A DNA stretch of 64,000 nucleotides from Sialis fuliginosa (Eukaryota > Arthropoda > Insecta > Megaloptera > Sialidae): positions 30,826,267 through 30,890,266 of the forward strand of contig OY540809.1 in NCBI GenBank assembly GCA_961205875.1, written 5' to 3'. The notes under the pieces are model-generated. The model made no database searches, was not told where the DNA came from, and saw only the letters and a list, made by a program, of their open reading frames with translations. How positions within the stretch are numbered: position 1 is the first letter of the stretch; the number at the start of each line of letters is the position of its first letter. Shown here piece after piece: positions 10,552-21,202 of this stretch. Both the position numbers and the translations under genes were made by a program.

Positions 10552-12402
10552 TCAGTTACGGTGTTCTGGAAGCCAACTTTAAGGTATTTCTCGGGGAGAA
10601 ACAAGGTACGCTATATGTTAGAAAAGGAAAAAAAAGTGTACTATAAAATCAAGATAGCCGTGGTATAAATTAAAATAAAATTTGGCAACGTTTTTTCTAT
10701 TGCGCATGCGCGACTTTTGTATTCCCGATGACAGCTACATATTATTTAATGTTTTGATGTGATAACGTGTACTAATATTTGCAGCTGAATTTGTTATATA
10801 TTATAAGTTTATAATTAAGAAATGGCTTTTATTATTTTTATTATTCCTTAAAATTAAAAGAACAATATATTCAGCACGTACGATTTTTAAATACCGCAGC
10901 AATTGTCAATACTTTGCGGCGTTGTCATAGCTAGTACCGTGATATTTTTTATCAGAAAATAAGTTTTTATTTTACTTATAATTTAAAAACGGGGTGGTGA
11001 AAATATTTTAGATTATTTATATTAACTCCAATTATATTAATTTAGTTTCCCTGAAAATTTCATAAATTTCTTGATCTTCCTTCACATAAAATTATTTACT
11101 TTTTCATTGAAAATCCGCTTAAAATATCGTAATCCCTATACTCGCAATGTTAAATTTTTGATTTTATTTTGACGATATCTTCGTTCACAGATGGTCAATC
11201 ATTTTAAGATTTTGAATTGAGCTTCTAATAACCTTTTTTTAGTTTTTTACAAAATTTGAGCTTACTCTTGAATCTTTTAATTTTTCCGAGAAATACCTTA
11301 ATAAAAAAATTATTACCTCTGATTTTTTTATACAATTCAATTCCTTATTATTTAAGGAACATTTTAAGACCAAAGAGAAAAAAATCGCCTTGGCGTTTTT
11401 TTAAATAATAATTCATAAAATAAGAAACCGTATGCAGAATTATAACGCGAAAAATATTTAGTATTTATTGTTTATTAACTTTTGACTCTACATAATAGAC
11501 AAACGAATAAAAATAAAAAAAAAATAAAAATTGGGATTCGAACTTGAGACACTTAGTTTACAAGAAAAAAAACATATATTGGGATTCGCACTTGGGACTC
11601 TTACTTTACAAGATTTGTTATCATTTTTTGTAAATTTTAAAATATCAACCAAACGGTACTTTATATCGAAAAATCACAAGAGATACAATAATTTGGTTTT
11701 ATTGAGTGGATTCTAAAACATATTTGATATTATCGATCCAATAATTAGTACCTACTCGAGATATGAACTATTTTCAATTTTATTATAAGACCTTTTTCTT
11801 GCGGACTCTTTAGCCTTTCAGGTATTCTTCCGATCTTTTTGAAACTTGGTAGAAAAATCGATCTTGTAAATACCTTAGTTAATTTCATTAGTTAGCGGAA
11901 TTACTTCATGAATTTCAAAATGGCGGCCGTTCAAAATTGAAAATAATTCATATCTCGGGTATTAATGATCGGATTGGTAATATAAAATATGTTTTGAAAT
12001 CCCCTTAATAAAAGAAAATTATTGTGTCTCTTGTGATTTTTCGATATAAAATACCGTTTGGTTTATATTTTAAAATTTACAAAAAATTATAAAAGATCTT
12101 ATAAACAATGGGTCCCGAGTTCGAATCCCAAAAAATTTATATTTATTTATTTTAATTTTTAATTTTTTTTGTTTATATTGTAGAGTAAAAAATTAATAAA
12201 CAATAAATAATACAAAAAATCGCGTTCTGACCTGTACACGATTTATGTATTTTTTTGTTTTATGAATTATTAAAAAAGCGTCAAGGCGATTTTTTTCTTT
12301 TTGGTCTTAAAATGTTCCTTAAATACTAAAGAATTGAATTGTTCAAAAAAATCAGAGGTAATCAATTTTTTTATTTAAGTTGGCTTCCAGAGCACCGTGC
12401 AG
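10552..12402. mobile_element. Fold-back element with GGAAGCCAACTT ends
   Basis: The ends are CGGTGTTCTGGAAGCCAACT and, reversed, ACGGTGCTCTGGAAGCCAAC. The arms continue past an insertion (10581-11293): TTACCTCTGATTTTTTTA near 11316 pairs with its complement near 12350, and TTAAGGAACATTTTAAGACC occurs in both. Inner arms include TTCGAACTTGAGAC at 11538 and CGAGTTCGAATCCC at 12117, which resemble a tRNA T-arm/B box. No ORF is supported. The exact outer ends and TSD are uncertain. Confidence 0.75.
10581..11293. mobile_element. Insertion within the fold-back left arm
   Basis: The ends read TAAGGTATTTCTCGG and CCGAGAAATACCTTA. The partner arm (12379-12394) runs uninterrupted from TTGGCTTCC into AAGTT and the A/T tract, giving an internal empty site. 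Comparison suggests a TA or TTA duplication. It therefore inserted after the fold-back arms existed. No ORF is present. Confidence 0.7.
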
Positions 12403-12579
12403 TGTAAATGTAAACTTGTTTTTTTTATTATATCAAAATGTATTTTATTGATTTTCTTTCAGTAAATTGAATACATTTTTTAATAATATTTTTTCTCGAT
12501 ATGCTTGCGCCCCCCAATTAGTTTTATCACGCCTCCTTAGAGGGGAGCGCCCCTCAGATTGAGAATCGTTGTTGTAGCT

Positions 12580-15500
12580 GCATTGTCGAAAATATGTTTT
12601 AACTTCAAAATGTTTTTCTGCCTCTGGTAAGATTACAAATATTATATAAGACATTTTAAATTAAAATAACTAATTGGTTGTTGTCTATAAGACTTTTTTG
12701 ATTGATTTTTATATTTATTACTACATAGATACAAACAAAAAAAGTATTTAAAAATCTGTATTTGAAATACCTATTTTAATTATTTTACTGATTACTTATT
12801 AAATTGTCGTAGTTGTTTTAAGTTTAAATCACTTAGATGACAATGCAATGTCTACACGAAGGACCTGTTAGAAAAGGACGAAGTCCAGCTTACAAGAAAA
12901 CCATGTACTACATAAATAAATAACTTGGATAAAATTATCCAAACAATGCAAAGTAAGTGCTTTTCATATATTGAATTAAAAATGTAACATTCATGTCAAC
13001 AACATCCGCCCATAAGGTAAAAACTTGCCAATAATAATAATTATTAAAATAAGAGATAAGCGGTAATATAAAGAATAAAGTATTAATTAGAATATTAGGC
13101 TGTATTAATGTATCAAGTAAACTTCGTAATAGCTCCTTATTGTTGTGTGAAAACTTAAATTAATCGGAGAAGTTTCACAAAGTATAAAGCTCTCTTCAAG
13201 ATTCCTGGTACCTACGTATCAAAGAGACGTGTCCCCATTCCAAAGGATTCGTTACATCCCGTTTTTGCCCCTTCCTTTCTTTAGATGTCAAAAGTTGTCA
13301 AGTGCGCCAATGGAGTATATTAAAATGTATTACGAGTTTTGAATTTTATTATCGTGTCTATGTTTATTTCTGTATGATTTAAATATAGCATGTACAATTT
13401 TATTATGGAAAATGGCTTGTGGGCAATATTTTTATGAATTATTTATAATGTGTTATTTTTTCCGTTTTATCAAATATTCATGCTTTAGAGTTTGAGTTTT
13501 TTATATTAAATATGCTATTTTTAATTTATAATATTTTTTACCATAATCAATCTGCATTCTTTAGATAATATTTTTAAATATTAGAAACAGATAATACAAC
13601 AAACGTGAACATATTTATTCTCGATTTCATCTATCTATGTCACCAGTTTTTTTTGTGTTGACAGCTTGGTATACATCTGTTAAATAGCAAATGTTCTGAT
13701 TGATCCATATTTATTTCATTCATTTCACTTTAAATGATTTCACATAACATGCGATTTGTTGGACATGTTTTAAAGTACGAGTACAACCACAAATAACAAA
13801 TATAACATGTTTAATTCATACATAACATCAGTAATATTGTTGTATCTACATTACAAAAAAACCTTTCAAAATTCTAGAAATAAACACGAATGTAATAGAA
13901 GAGATTGTTTACGTTGTAAATTGACCACAGAAAAATGCATAATCTGTTTATCCAACACAAAAAATTCAATTTACAATTTGATCAGCATAAAATCAATTGC
14001 AATGGAAAAACAAACTGAGTAAAACTTTTATCTTGTTTTGCGTAGCTTTCAGTAAACATTTCAATATTACTTTCGACATTTGCAAACATTTTTCCTACAG
14101 CGTCTGATTATTAAAATATTTATATACTTATTGTAGTCTGAATAAAAGGTATTGGTTTCCAAAATACGTTAGGTTATATAATAATGTACGAAATTCAATT
14201 ATGAATTATGTATTATGTATTGTTATTGGATTAATAATTTCCATTGTTTCAATTATATAGAGTGAATTGTGTACAATCACAAAAATATCGTGTTATAGAA
14301 TATAATCAATAATTCAATATATGATGATTAGATGTCATAAAAATCAATTGGTGCATGCATGTTTTAGAAATTTTGTTATTTTAATTTGATTTTTCTTGTA
14401 GAATTGTTTTCAACAAATTATTATTACATAATAACGAAACTTTTATCGTTAATAAAAAATTAATTCTTCATTAGATCTATGGTTCAACAGTTTAATTATT
14501 CATAGATTATTATAAAGGAAGTAATACAGCTACTCGAGTATATAACAAAATTAACAAATTAATTTATTCATGTTATTTTTAGTGTAATGCAAAATATAAT
14601 GCGTGCGATCATTTAAATTAAAATTAAATTGGCTACCAGAGCAATTATCGGGGAAAACTCTATTTACTGAGTATTGATGGGAAATACATCAATATAATGT
14701 GCGTGATGGTATCAGAGGAAGGTAATTGTTTTTTGTTTGTGTTTATGTTAAGTATATTTAAAAATATATTTAATCGATTCTGGAGTTTTTGATGTGTTCT
14801 GTTCAATTTTTATTTGAATAAAAGCTTTATTTTTATTAAATTTTGTTTTATTTATTTATCATACATTAAAATTGAATGTTTTGGGTGCTTTTTAGGAGGG
14901 GTGGTCGGTTACAAAAAATATGTTTAGACAGCTTTTATGCTAACATATAATTTAAAAAAAAATTTAAGTGGTGACTATCTATTGTAACCAATAAAAATGG
15001 AATGTTTATAGAATAACTACTCAATTTTAAATATGTAGGTTATTGTAGATGAATGTAAAGAGCTCAACAAATTGCAGCGAACTGTACTCACCAACCAAAC
15101 ATCCAGTTAATATATTTTATATTATCAACATAAATTCCATTAGGTACTTATATAGTATAATATAACAATAACATCACAGTTTTTAATAATATGATTATTT
15201 AGAATAAAACATTTTAAAGAACTTTCTGTTATAATGATTTATTTATTTTATTATTATTATTATATCCATATTACCTAGTCGTCAGCTGAAAATACGAGAT
15301 CTTTGTCGAACCCTGTGTAATGTGTATATAGTTTCTATAGACTTCTAAAATTTTACTTTATTGGAATGACCAAAGTTTTAGTTTGAAATAGTAGTAAGAA
15401 CGTATATCTATGATATGTATAATATATGTATGTATATGCAGACCTATGTATTATTATGTATACGTATCTGGATATCTACGTAGTTTTATTCTAGTTAAAT

Positions 15501-16009
15501 TCTATTTTTGTGAATAAAATTTATAAATATTATATTCGTTATTTTGTAAATTTTAAGAAACATACAACAAAACTACATCTAACTTTGGTACCTATGCAAC
15601 ATTTTACAACACAAAACATACGAAAAACGTAAAAGAAAGTTCTTCTTAACACTTACAAATACATTCGCGTACGCATTTCGTCAAATAAAACTTTTCTAGT
15701 GGTAACTGCTTTAAATACTGACAGAAATGGGAGCTTTGAAAGCTGTGTGTGTGTAAAGTTGTGTATGGTTAGGAGTGTATTCATAAATAATGAGTAGGTT
15801 TTTGATATCGGGTGCACATGACACGGTTCTCACAGGATCTTTTTATTTTGTCATTTGTATGATACACGCACAGATCAAGTTGTGTTATTGGAGATTGTTT
15901 GTGAAAAATGTGTGCTAGATAATAATTAAAAAAAATATTGGAGGTATTCGTAGATATTAAATTACTGTATTGGATTCAGGTAGATGCGAGTATACTGAAG
16001 AATTATTTA
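12580..16009. other. Intergenic stretch, no gene recognised
   Basis: 3.4 kb without a supported gene. 12859-12903 holds a copy of the dispersed GTTAGAAAAGG motif. At 14630-14645, TTGGCTACCAGAGCAA resembles the end of the fold-back at 10552-12402 and may be a solo terminal remnant. The frame at 13807 (71 codons, with CNRRDCLRCK) has no recognisable domain and is probably chance. Confidence 0.4.
12859..12903 (+). repeat. Dispersed GAGCTGTTRGAAAAGG motif, copy 3
   Basis: It reads GGACCTGTTAGAAAAGGACG then AAGTCCAGCTTACAAGAAAA. It aligns with the other copies through GTTAGAAAAGG and TCCAGC. Confidence 0.55.
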
Positions 16010-16024
16010 AATACTAGCTGTTAC

Positions 16025-17293
16025 CAAGGTATATAAAGACAAGGTAGTCTCATCAGCTCCTTAACCAATCAGCGTTGGCGTGGGAATTAACGTCACCACG
16101 AAGACATATTCAAATGTTAGAAATGTATAATAGAATTAAGGTGATGGAGGCAAATAAGGCCCACCTTAATTAAAAATGCTATATTTCGGGAAATAAGTAA
16201 TTTATATTAAAAAGGCTATGTTAATGGTAAACTTTGGTGTATTATTAATCTAAAAAAGTATGAAAACCAACTTTTCTTAAATGATTTTTTTATTTTTAAG
16301 AAAAAAATAACTTTGGGCCTTATTAAACTATGGTTGTATAACAAAGCCACTTAACAAAATTTTACATTTTCAGATAATTATAATGATATCTTGTATGGGA
16401 ACTATGTTTTAATCAACATTTGGCGTAATGTTTGCGTGATTACAGCTAATAAATAAACAATTAATAATTTTATTTTAACATTTATTTTTTATCCATAACC
16501 ACGTTATTTCTTCGTTATAGATGATTTTTTTATAGAACTATTAGTAAACAAAAATGACATACTAATCTAGAACAAAATATGTGATCATAAATTGAAATAA
16601 CTAATAAAAAGTCGAATCTTAAATTTGGTGAGCCTTATTATCCCTAAAGTACTACTGTATCATATTTCATTTTATTTTATAAAGCAAAAACTTAAAAATA
16701 ATAGAAATCAACTTTTTACCATAAGCTTTAAGGATCGAACTATTACCTGAACAAATAAGAAACAAATAATACCTACATACAAATTTTTAACAAAATTTTC
16801 ATCTCTCACAACAAACTCAGAGGTACCGAAAAGTTAGCGCGGCGAGAGACTAGTGTGTGTAGTTAGGTTTGTATAAGTACCGTCTATGTGCATTATTGTG
16901 CATATAAAAATCCAAACCGATTCAACTATTGCAAATGTGTTGTTTTTTTTCACTTGGGCCTTATTACTCTCTGGGCCTTAATTGCCGCAGTTACCTTCCA
17001 AAAAAAATCCTTTATTTATTTTTGTTTTCATATTTTTTGATATTTTAACAACAAATACAATCAAAGTACAAATTCGACATTGCAAAATCATAAAAAAACT
17101 ATTCAGACAATTTGGTCTATTCGGGAAGTATAATTTTTACTATTCTTAAGTTGACAATACGTTCCGTGATTCTGACAACTTTTTATGTTTTTTCTATGTC
17201 GAATTTGTACTTTTTCGATATTCGTGTTGACGTCAATTCCCGCGCCAACGATGATTGGTCAAGGAGCTGATGAGACTACGTTTTTATACCTTG
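16025..17293. mobile_element. Long-TIR MITE with 9-bp TSD (MULE-like)
   Basis: The termini are CAAGGTATA(T)AAA and its complement. The following arm includes AGTCTCATCAGCTCCTTRAC and AATTCCCGCGCCAACG. The flanks are AGCTGTTAC at 16016-16024 and 17294-17302, a perfect 9-bp duplication; removing the element restores a known-looking repeat. A 9-bp TSD and long TIR suggest a Mutator-like mobiliser, though Merlin cannot be excluded. A second element (16138-16998) is nested inside, and an internal palindrome lies at 17060-17215. Confidence 0.85.
16138..16998. mobile_element. Nested element with AAGGTGATGGAGGCAA-type ends
   Basis: The left end is AAGGTGATGGAGGCAAATAA followed by GGCCCA. The right end, reversed, is AAGGTAACTGCGGCAATTAA followed by GGCCCA. 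GGGCCTTATTA recurs inside. No ORF is seen. The TSD is unclear; the TIR similarity is the main support. Confidence 0.65.
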
Positions 17294-17332
17294 AGCTGTT
17301 ACCCGCGACTTCGTTCTTATTTAGGTTAGGTA

Positions 17333-17388
17333 GGAGCTGTTAGAAAAGGAAAAAATCCAGTTGACATAAAACCCACGAAGAAGAAGAA
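17333..17388 (+). repeat. Dispersed GAGCTGTTRGAAAAGG motif, copy 4
   Basis: It reads GAGCTGTTAGAAAAGGAAAA then ATCCAGTTGACA, ending in GAAGAAGAAGAAAGG. The trinucleotide tail parallels the copy at 6026-6094 but uses a different triplet. Confidence 0.6.
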
Positions 17389-17612
17389 AGGTTAGGTAAT
17401 ACAGATTTCTGTTATGATAGTTGATAAAAAGCGCCTACAAATGTCACACACCCATTTTTTATCTAATATTTTTTTCAGGATACAAAGTAGCCTATGTCCT
17501 TCCTATGGATACAAGCTATCTTACTGTCAAATATTATCAAGATCGGTTCGCCGGTTAAACCATGGAAAGGTAACAATCAGACACACTTTCGCATTTATAA
17601 TATGAATGGATT

Positions 17613-18041
17613 TATATCAAAATTAGTTTTCGTTCAATGAAAAGTCACTAATTGCAAGTAAAATAAATGTTAATTGATAAAATTGATTCTTAAAATCCGT
17701 GTGTTAAAATTGATGGGGATATTATTTTATACATTTTAACTACTATAGAAATCAAAAGCTTTCTAATAATTAAATATCTACGGTTATTTAATAGTCGTCT
17801 GTTTTCAAACGATTGTCGCTAATCTTACACTTTATGACAGTGAGTAAAAGGGCGATTCAATAACTGATTATTTTTTGCTTTTTATAATCCACCATAATTT
17901 TTATTATCTTTAAAATAATTCTTGAACATGGTTTAAAAACAGATAATTAAGTAACGGTAATTAATTTTGATTTCCCTTCGCAATTCATTATTTAAGTAAC
18001 ACACTGAAATACTAACCATAGATGATGCATTTTGCATTTTT
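17613..18041. other. Spacer, nothing recognised
   Basis: AT-rich sequence without ORF or repeat signature. Confidence 0.4.
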
Positions 18042-18237
18042 AGGGTCGATCAAGACTATCGTGCCGGTTTCGGTCCAGTCTCGCTTCAGTCCAATATTCA
18101 GTATAGTAATACTGTATTAGAGCGTGATTGGATCGAGACCGGCACGATACCTATAGTGTGAATGATTTCATTGCTTATTGTATATTTGATTGGAGCGAGA
18201 CCGGATCGGGACCGACACTATAACCTGGATCGACCCT
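18042..18237. mobile_element. Small MITE with AGGGTCGATC ends (196 bp)
   Basis: The termini are AGGGTCGATC and GATCGACCCT. The arms extend about 60 bp (GTGCCGGTTTCGGTCCAGTC against GGAGCGAGACCGGATCGGGA). An internal block, GATCGAGACCGGCACGATA, repeats the arm theme, so the element is three related segments. It is noticeably more GC-rich than its surroundings. No clear TSD is visible. Confidence 0.75.
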
Positions 18238-19373
18238 TAGAGTATTATAACAATCACTATTAATTTATCCCTTTTATTATTGTTTACTATTACGAATACA
18301 TATTTATATTTACAATTTTCTCTTTGATAATTTATTAACTTCGTTTATTATGTTCATATACATTTTTTATAGGTATTTATAAATTCCGTTAACAGGAAAC
18401 ACATTATTTATGTTAGATAGTATTTCAGGCACATCATGACACATTAATGTACATATAAATAGTTGTACCAATACGGACATAATAAATACGTATATGTACA
18501 TATATAATCACATTGTGTAATACTTCCAGTGATATTGACATATGTTCATTTTCCCATTGGTTTATATTTAGTTTTCGCGTGTCGCTTTGTTACAAATCGA
18601 TTCTTCAAGATACTTTGAAATACGTTACTGCTATTGTAGATTGATTTTTAGAATTAAGTGATTACTGCATTAACAATTTAATATTAATTATTACCTATGT
18701 TTAATTATTTAAATTAAACAATTTTAGAAGGGGGGGGGGGAATTTTTCTTCGTAATTTTATCAATGGATGCAATTGTATTTCTAAAAGATTTGTATTTAA
18801 TAAAAGAATCGAACAGGTATTTATAATTAATTTTCTCCACCTACCGGCTGTCCACGAAATAATTTGAAAACCACTGATTGAAATCATAGTCCAGTAAGAT
18901 TAGACTTTTACCCGGAACTAATTCGGACCAAAATTATTTTTGGTGGAAACGTTCTACTAGTATCCCTGATCATCCCACAAAAAGTCCGAGCTGATCCGAG
19001 TTATGCTACCACCGCCATCTTGAAAAAATGGCGGGCGGGTTACATTTTTTCATAGTTTTTAGCGTTTTTCTCTGAAATTGTTCATTTTACGATTACGGTG
19101 TAAAGGACTTTTTTTGTAGAGTATAAAATTTTCTTTAAAATAAGTCCAAGTTCGTTAATATCGGTTTTAAAGTAACACAAGGAGTGCCAGTTTTTTTTAA
19201 ATCATAGAAAACGGAGAAAATAATTTTTCGTATTATTTTCAAATGTACTTGACTTTCGATGCTATTATGAAAATTTTATATACAATATTTATGAAATATC
19301 ATATATTTGTGCATATAATAAGACCAAAAACATCAAGATTAGTATAATTGTAAAGGATAGAGGGTTAATATTC
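18238..19373. other. Intergenic stretch, nothing recognised
   Basis: Contains a G-run at 18729-18739 and a patch with CCGCCATCTTGAAAAAATGG at 19013, a motif often seen in insect repeats. No gene is supported. Confidence 0.4.
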
Positions 19374-19632
19374 TTAACCCATTAATGCCCAAAGGGTTAA
19401 GTTTTCAAAAATTATAAGAAATGTTTTGTTAATATGTTTATTTATTTAAAAAATAAGCTTATTTTACAAAAAAAAATTTTTTGGGGGGTCCAAGTTCCCC
19501 AATATTTAATGTTGCGTTGACGCACTCTTGGGCGTATACGGTATAATATAACTATGTATAGTAAAAATATATAAATAAGTGAATCTAAAAATGTAACACA
19601 AAAATTCTTTGATTTTTACAATATTTACATCT

Positions 19633-19821
19633 GGATCTTGGCTTCTGGGTGTAAACCGCGGCGATTGATCATATTAACGTTTCGTCACATATTGCAGTGT
19701 ACATCTTCAGGGCTCTTCTGAAAGTAGAGAAGAGCCCTAAAGATGTACACTGCAATGTGTGACGAAACGTTGGCCGATATCAAGAACAAATCGACACGGC
19801 TTATACCCAGAAGTCAAATCC
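19633..19821. repeat. Hairpin repeat (CTTCTGGGTGTA ... TACCCAGAAG), copy 1
   Basis: A near-complete palindrome of about 190 bp. Arms contain GTCACAYATTGCAGTGTACATC and AGGGCTCTTCT, and the loop is at about 19722-19728. The right arm keeps TGTGACGAAACGTTGG. It resembles the second copy at 20553-20740 at most positions. No ORF is credible: the frame at 19743 reads through the palindrome. Confidence 0.85.
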
Positions 19822-19974
19822 ATATTAAGATCACCATGGAAGCCTCAAAACTTGTAGAATGTTTACATCTCTTTCGTGCATTTATGGCTGATAATATGGC
19901 CTATATTTTCATATTACACCTCTTTTCATAAAAAATGTATTGAAGGACGGCCGAGATTAGGATTTGTGGATTGT

Positions 19975-20260
19975 GGCCACAGGTTCTTGTGTCTCATCTG
20001 CTACTCCCTCGTGCTTTATTAGGGCATCAGCAACATAGGAAGGAAAATCAAGTTGGGAAATTTTTGTATTATTTGCAATATTGTGAATTTTCCACGCAAT
20101 TACTGTTATAATATCTATATCATATTGCTAAATAGTTGCCACCACCATTTTTTCCCACGTATTTATACTATGATTCGCAGTCAATTCCCTCTTCATTAGT
20201 CAATTCATCTACTTAGAGAGTAATATACCATAAACTGCATCTATTTCATAATCACTCATT
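19975..20260 (-). pseudogene. piggyBac transposase C-terminal remnant
   Basis: Translating the minus strand gives a stretch reading YDIDIITVIAWKIHNI followed by NNTKISQLDFPSYVADALI. This matches the late part of piggyBac-type DDE transposases, where an AW-(R/K)-(L/I)-H segment precedes a conserved helix ending in S-Q-L-(E/D)-F. The catalytic aspartates lie upstream in intact proteins and are not present. The reading is interrupted by stops upstream (near 20150). It is too degraded to be functional. Its minus orientation within TTAA ends supports a single old piggyBac insertion. Confidence 0.75.
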
Positions 20261-20552
20261 TCAGAAGAGCAATTAATAAAAATTAGTTGTTCGAGTTTTT
20301 GCTCTGTTAGAGTTTATCTCACTTCATATGTCATCTATATAGAAATAAGTTTCGTTAAAAAAAATAAAAGTAATTAAAATTTACATAGTTTGTATTATTA
20401 TGAGAATAACTAATAACCATTGTTACGTAAACTATTTTTAATATATATTATTTATATAATATGTATATACATAATACTAACATTACTAACCTTGTATATT
20501 CTTTTAAAATTTCACAATAAAGATTTGAGGCTTCCGCAGTCATCTCGATATA

Positions 20553-20740
20553 GATTTTAGCTTCTGGGTGTAAGCCGCGTCAATTTGGTCGTGTTAGGTC
20601 ACACATTACAGTGGACATCTTTAAGGCTCTACTAACCTTAACTTTTAGAAGAGCCCTGAAGAAGTCCACTGCAATGTGTGATGAAACGTTGGTCGATAAC
20701 ACGACCATATTGACGCGGCTTACAACCAGAAGCCAAAATC
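20553..20740. repeat. Hairpin repeat, copy 2
   Basis: Same family as 19633-19821. Ends are TTAGCTTCTGGGTGTAAGCC and GGCTTACAACCAGAAGCCAA, with TGTGATGAAACGTTGG in the right arm. Two copies inside one piggyBac element suggest local amplification or a preferred target. Confidence 0.85.
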
Positions 20741-21202
20741 CATAAAGATACAGATGATGCACTGAACTGCTGAGGTTTTTACAATAATATCTGTATCGTC
20801 ACTTGTGTTCATTGTAATGCCCAAGAGTGCGTCAACGCACACTAGATATATCGTTTGTTTATTTTCAACTAAACATAAACAATTAATTTTTTAATATGTC
20901 TCTTCGTAAGATAGACCCATTAACGATACAGTAAGAGTAAACAAATACTGATAACTTCACAGGTTATTTAAATTTAATGAAAATGTAAACATGTGCGTAA
21001 ATTCTCTTTTTTACGTGTTTTTAAATATGAATAATAATTATAACAAAAATAATATAACTATTCTATTTTGGCAGAATGAAAGAAAGTCTCTTCTTCTGAC
21101 AAACTCATATAATAATAAAAAAAATAAAAAATTTTATGTCAAAAAAAAAAAAATAGTTTTCATAATGTTGCGTTGACGCACTCTTGGGCGTTAATGGGTT
21201 AA

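Larger units (their letters stand above)
9265..12571. mobile_element. hAT-type element, composite, 3.3 kb
   Basis: The left end is CAGCGTTTCTCAACCTTTTA. The right end, reversed, is CAACGATTCTCAATCTGAGG, which is similar. Flanks are TAGTAGCT (9257-9264) and TTGTAGCT (12572-12579), an 8-bp duplication with one mismatch. A TIR beginning CAG(C/N)G-TTCTCAACC next to GCGACCC/GCGCCCC is characteristic of hAT elements. No transposase is left. Most of the interior is two later insertions (9496-10534 and about 10552-12402), so the original element was probably a short deletion derivative. Confidence 0.8.
16011..17612 (+). repeat. Interspersed repeat (ACTAGCTGTTACCCGCGACTT head) split by a MITE
   Basis: Joining 16011-16024 to 17303-17612 gives a head ATACTAGCTGTTACCCGCGA. 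The tail contains TAGCCTATGTCCTTCC, ATCAAGATCGGTTCGCCGG and TTTCGCATTTATAATATGAA. Head and tail of this type recur in many insect genomes (recalled, not checked). It could be an RTE-related or other non-autonomous repeat. It is interrupted by the 16025-17293 element. 17333-17388 contains the dispersed GTTAGAAAAGG motif with a GAAGAAGAAG tail. The frame at 17414 is a by-product. Confidence 0.65.
19378..21198. mobile_element. Decayed piggyBac-type element, TTAA flanked
   Basis: Flanked by TTAA at 19374-19377 and 21199-21202. The TIRs are CCCATTAATGCCCAA and, reversed, CCCATTAACGCCCAA. Subterminal blocks with the palindrome TGCGTTGACGCA followed by CTCTTGGGCG occur at about 19512-19534, 20816-20840 (inverted) and 21165-21190. 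TTAA targeting and CCC-starting TIRs are diagnostic of piggyBac. A remnant of the matching transposase lies inside (19975-20260), and two copies of a hairpin repeat have inserted. The element is inactive as seen. Confidence 0.9.

Noticed and set aside
13807-14022. 71-codon frame with CNRRDCLRCKLTTEKCIIC, possibly a small zinc-binding protein.
   Set aside because: Cysteine spacing does not match a family I know, and there is no promoter, splice or homology support.
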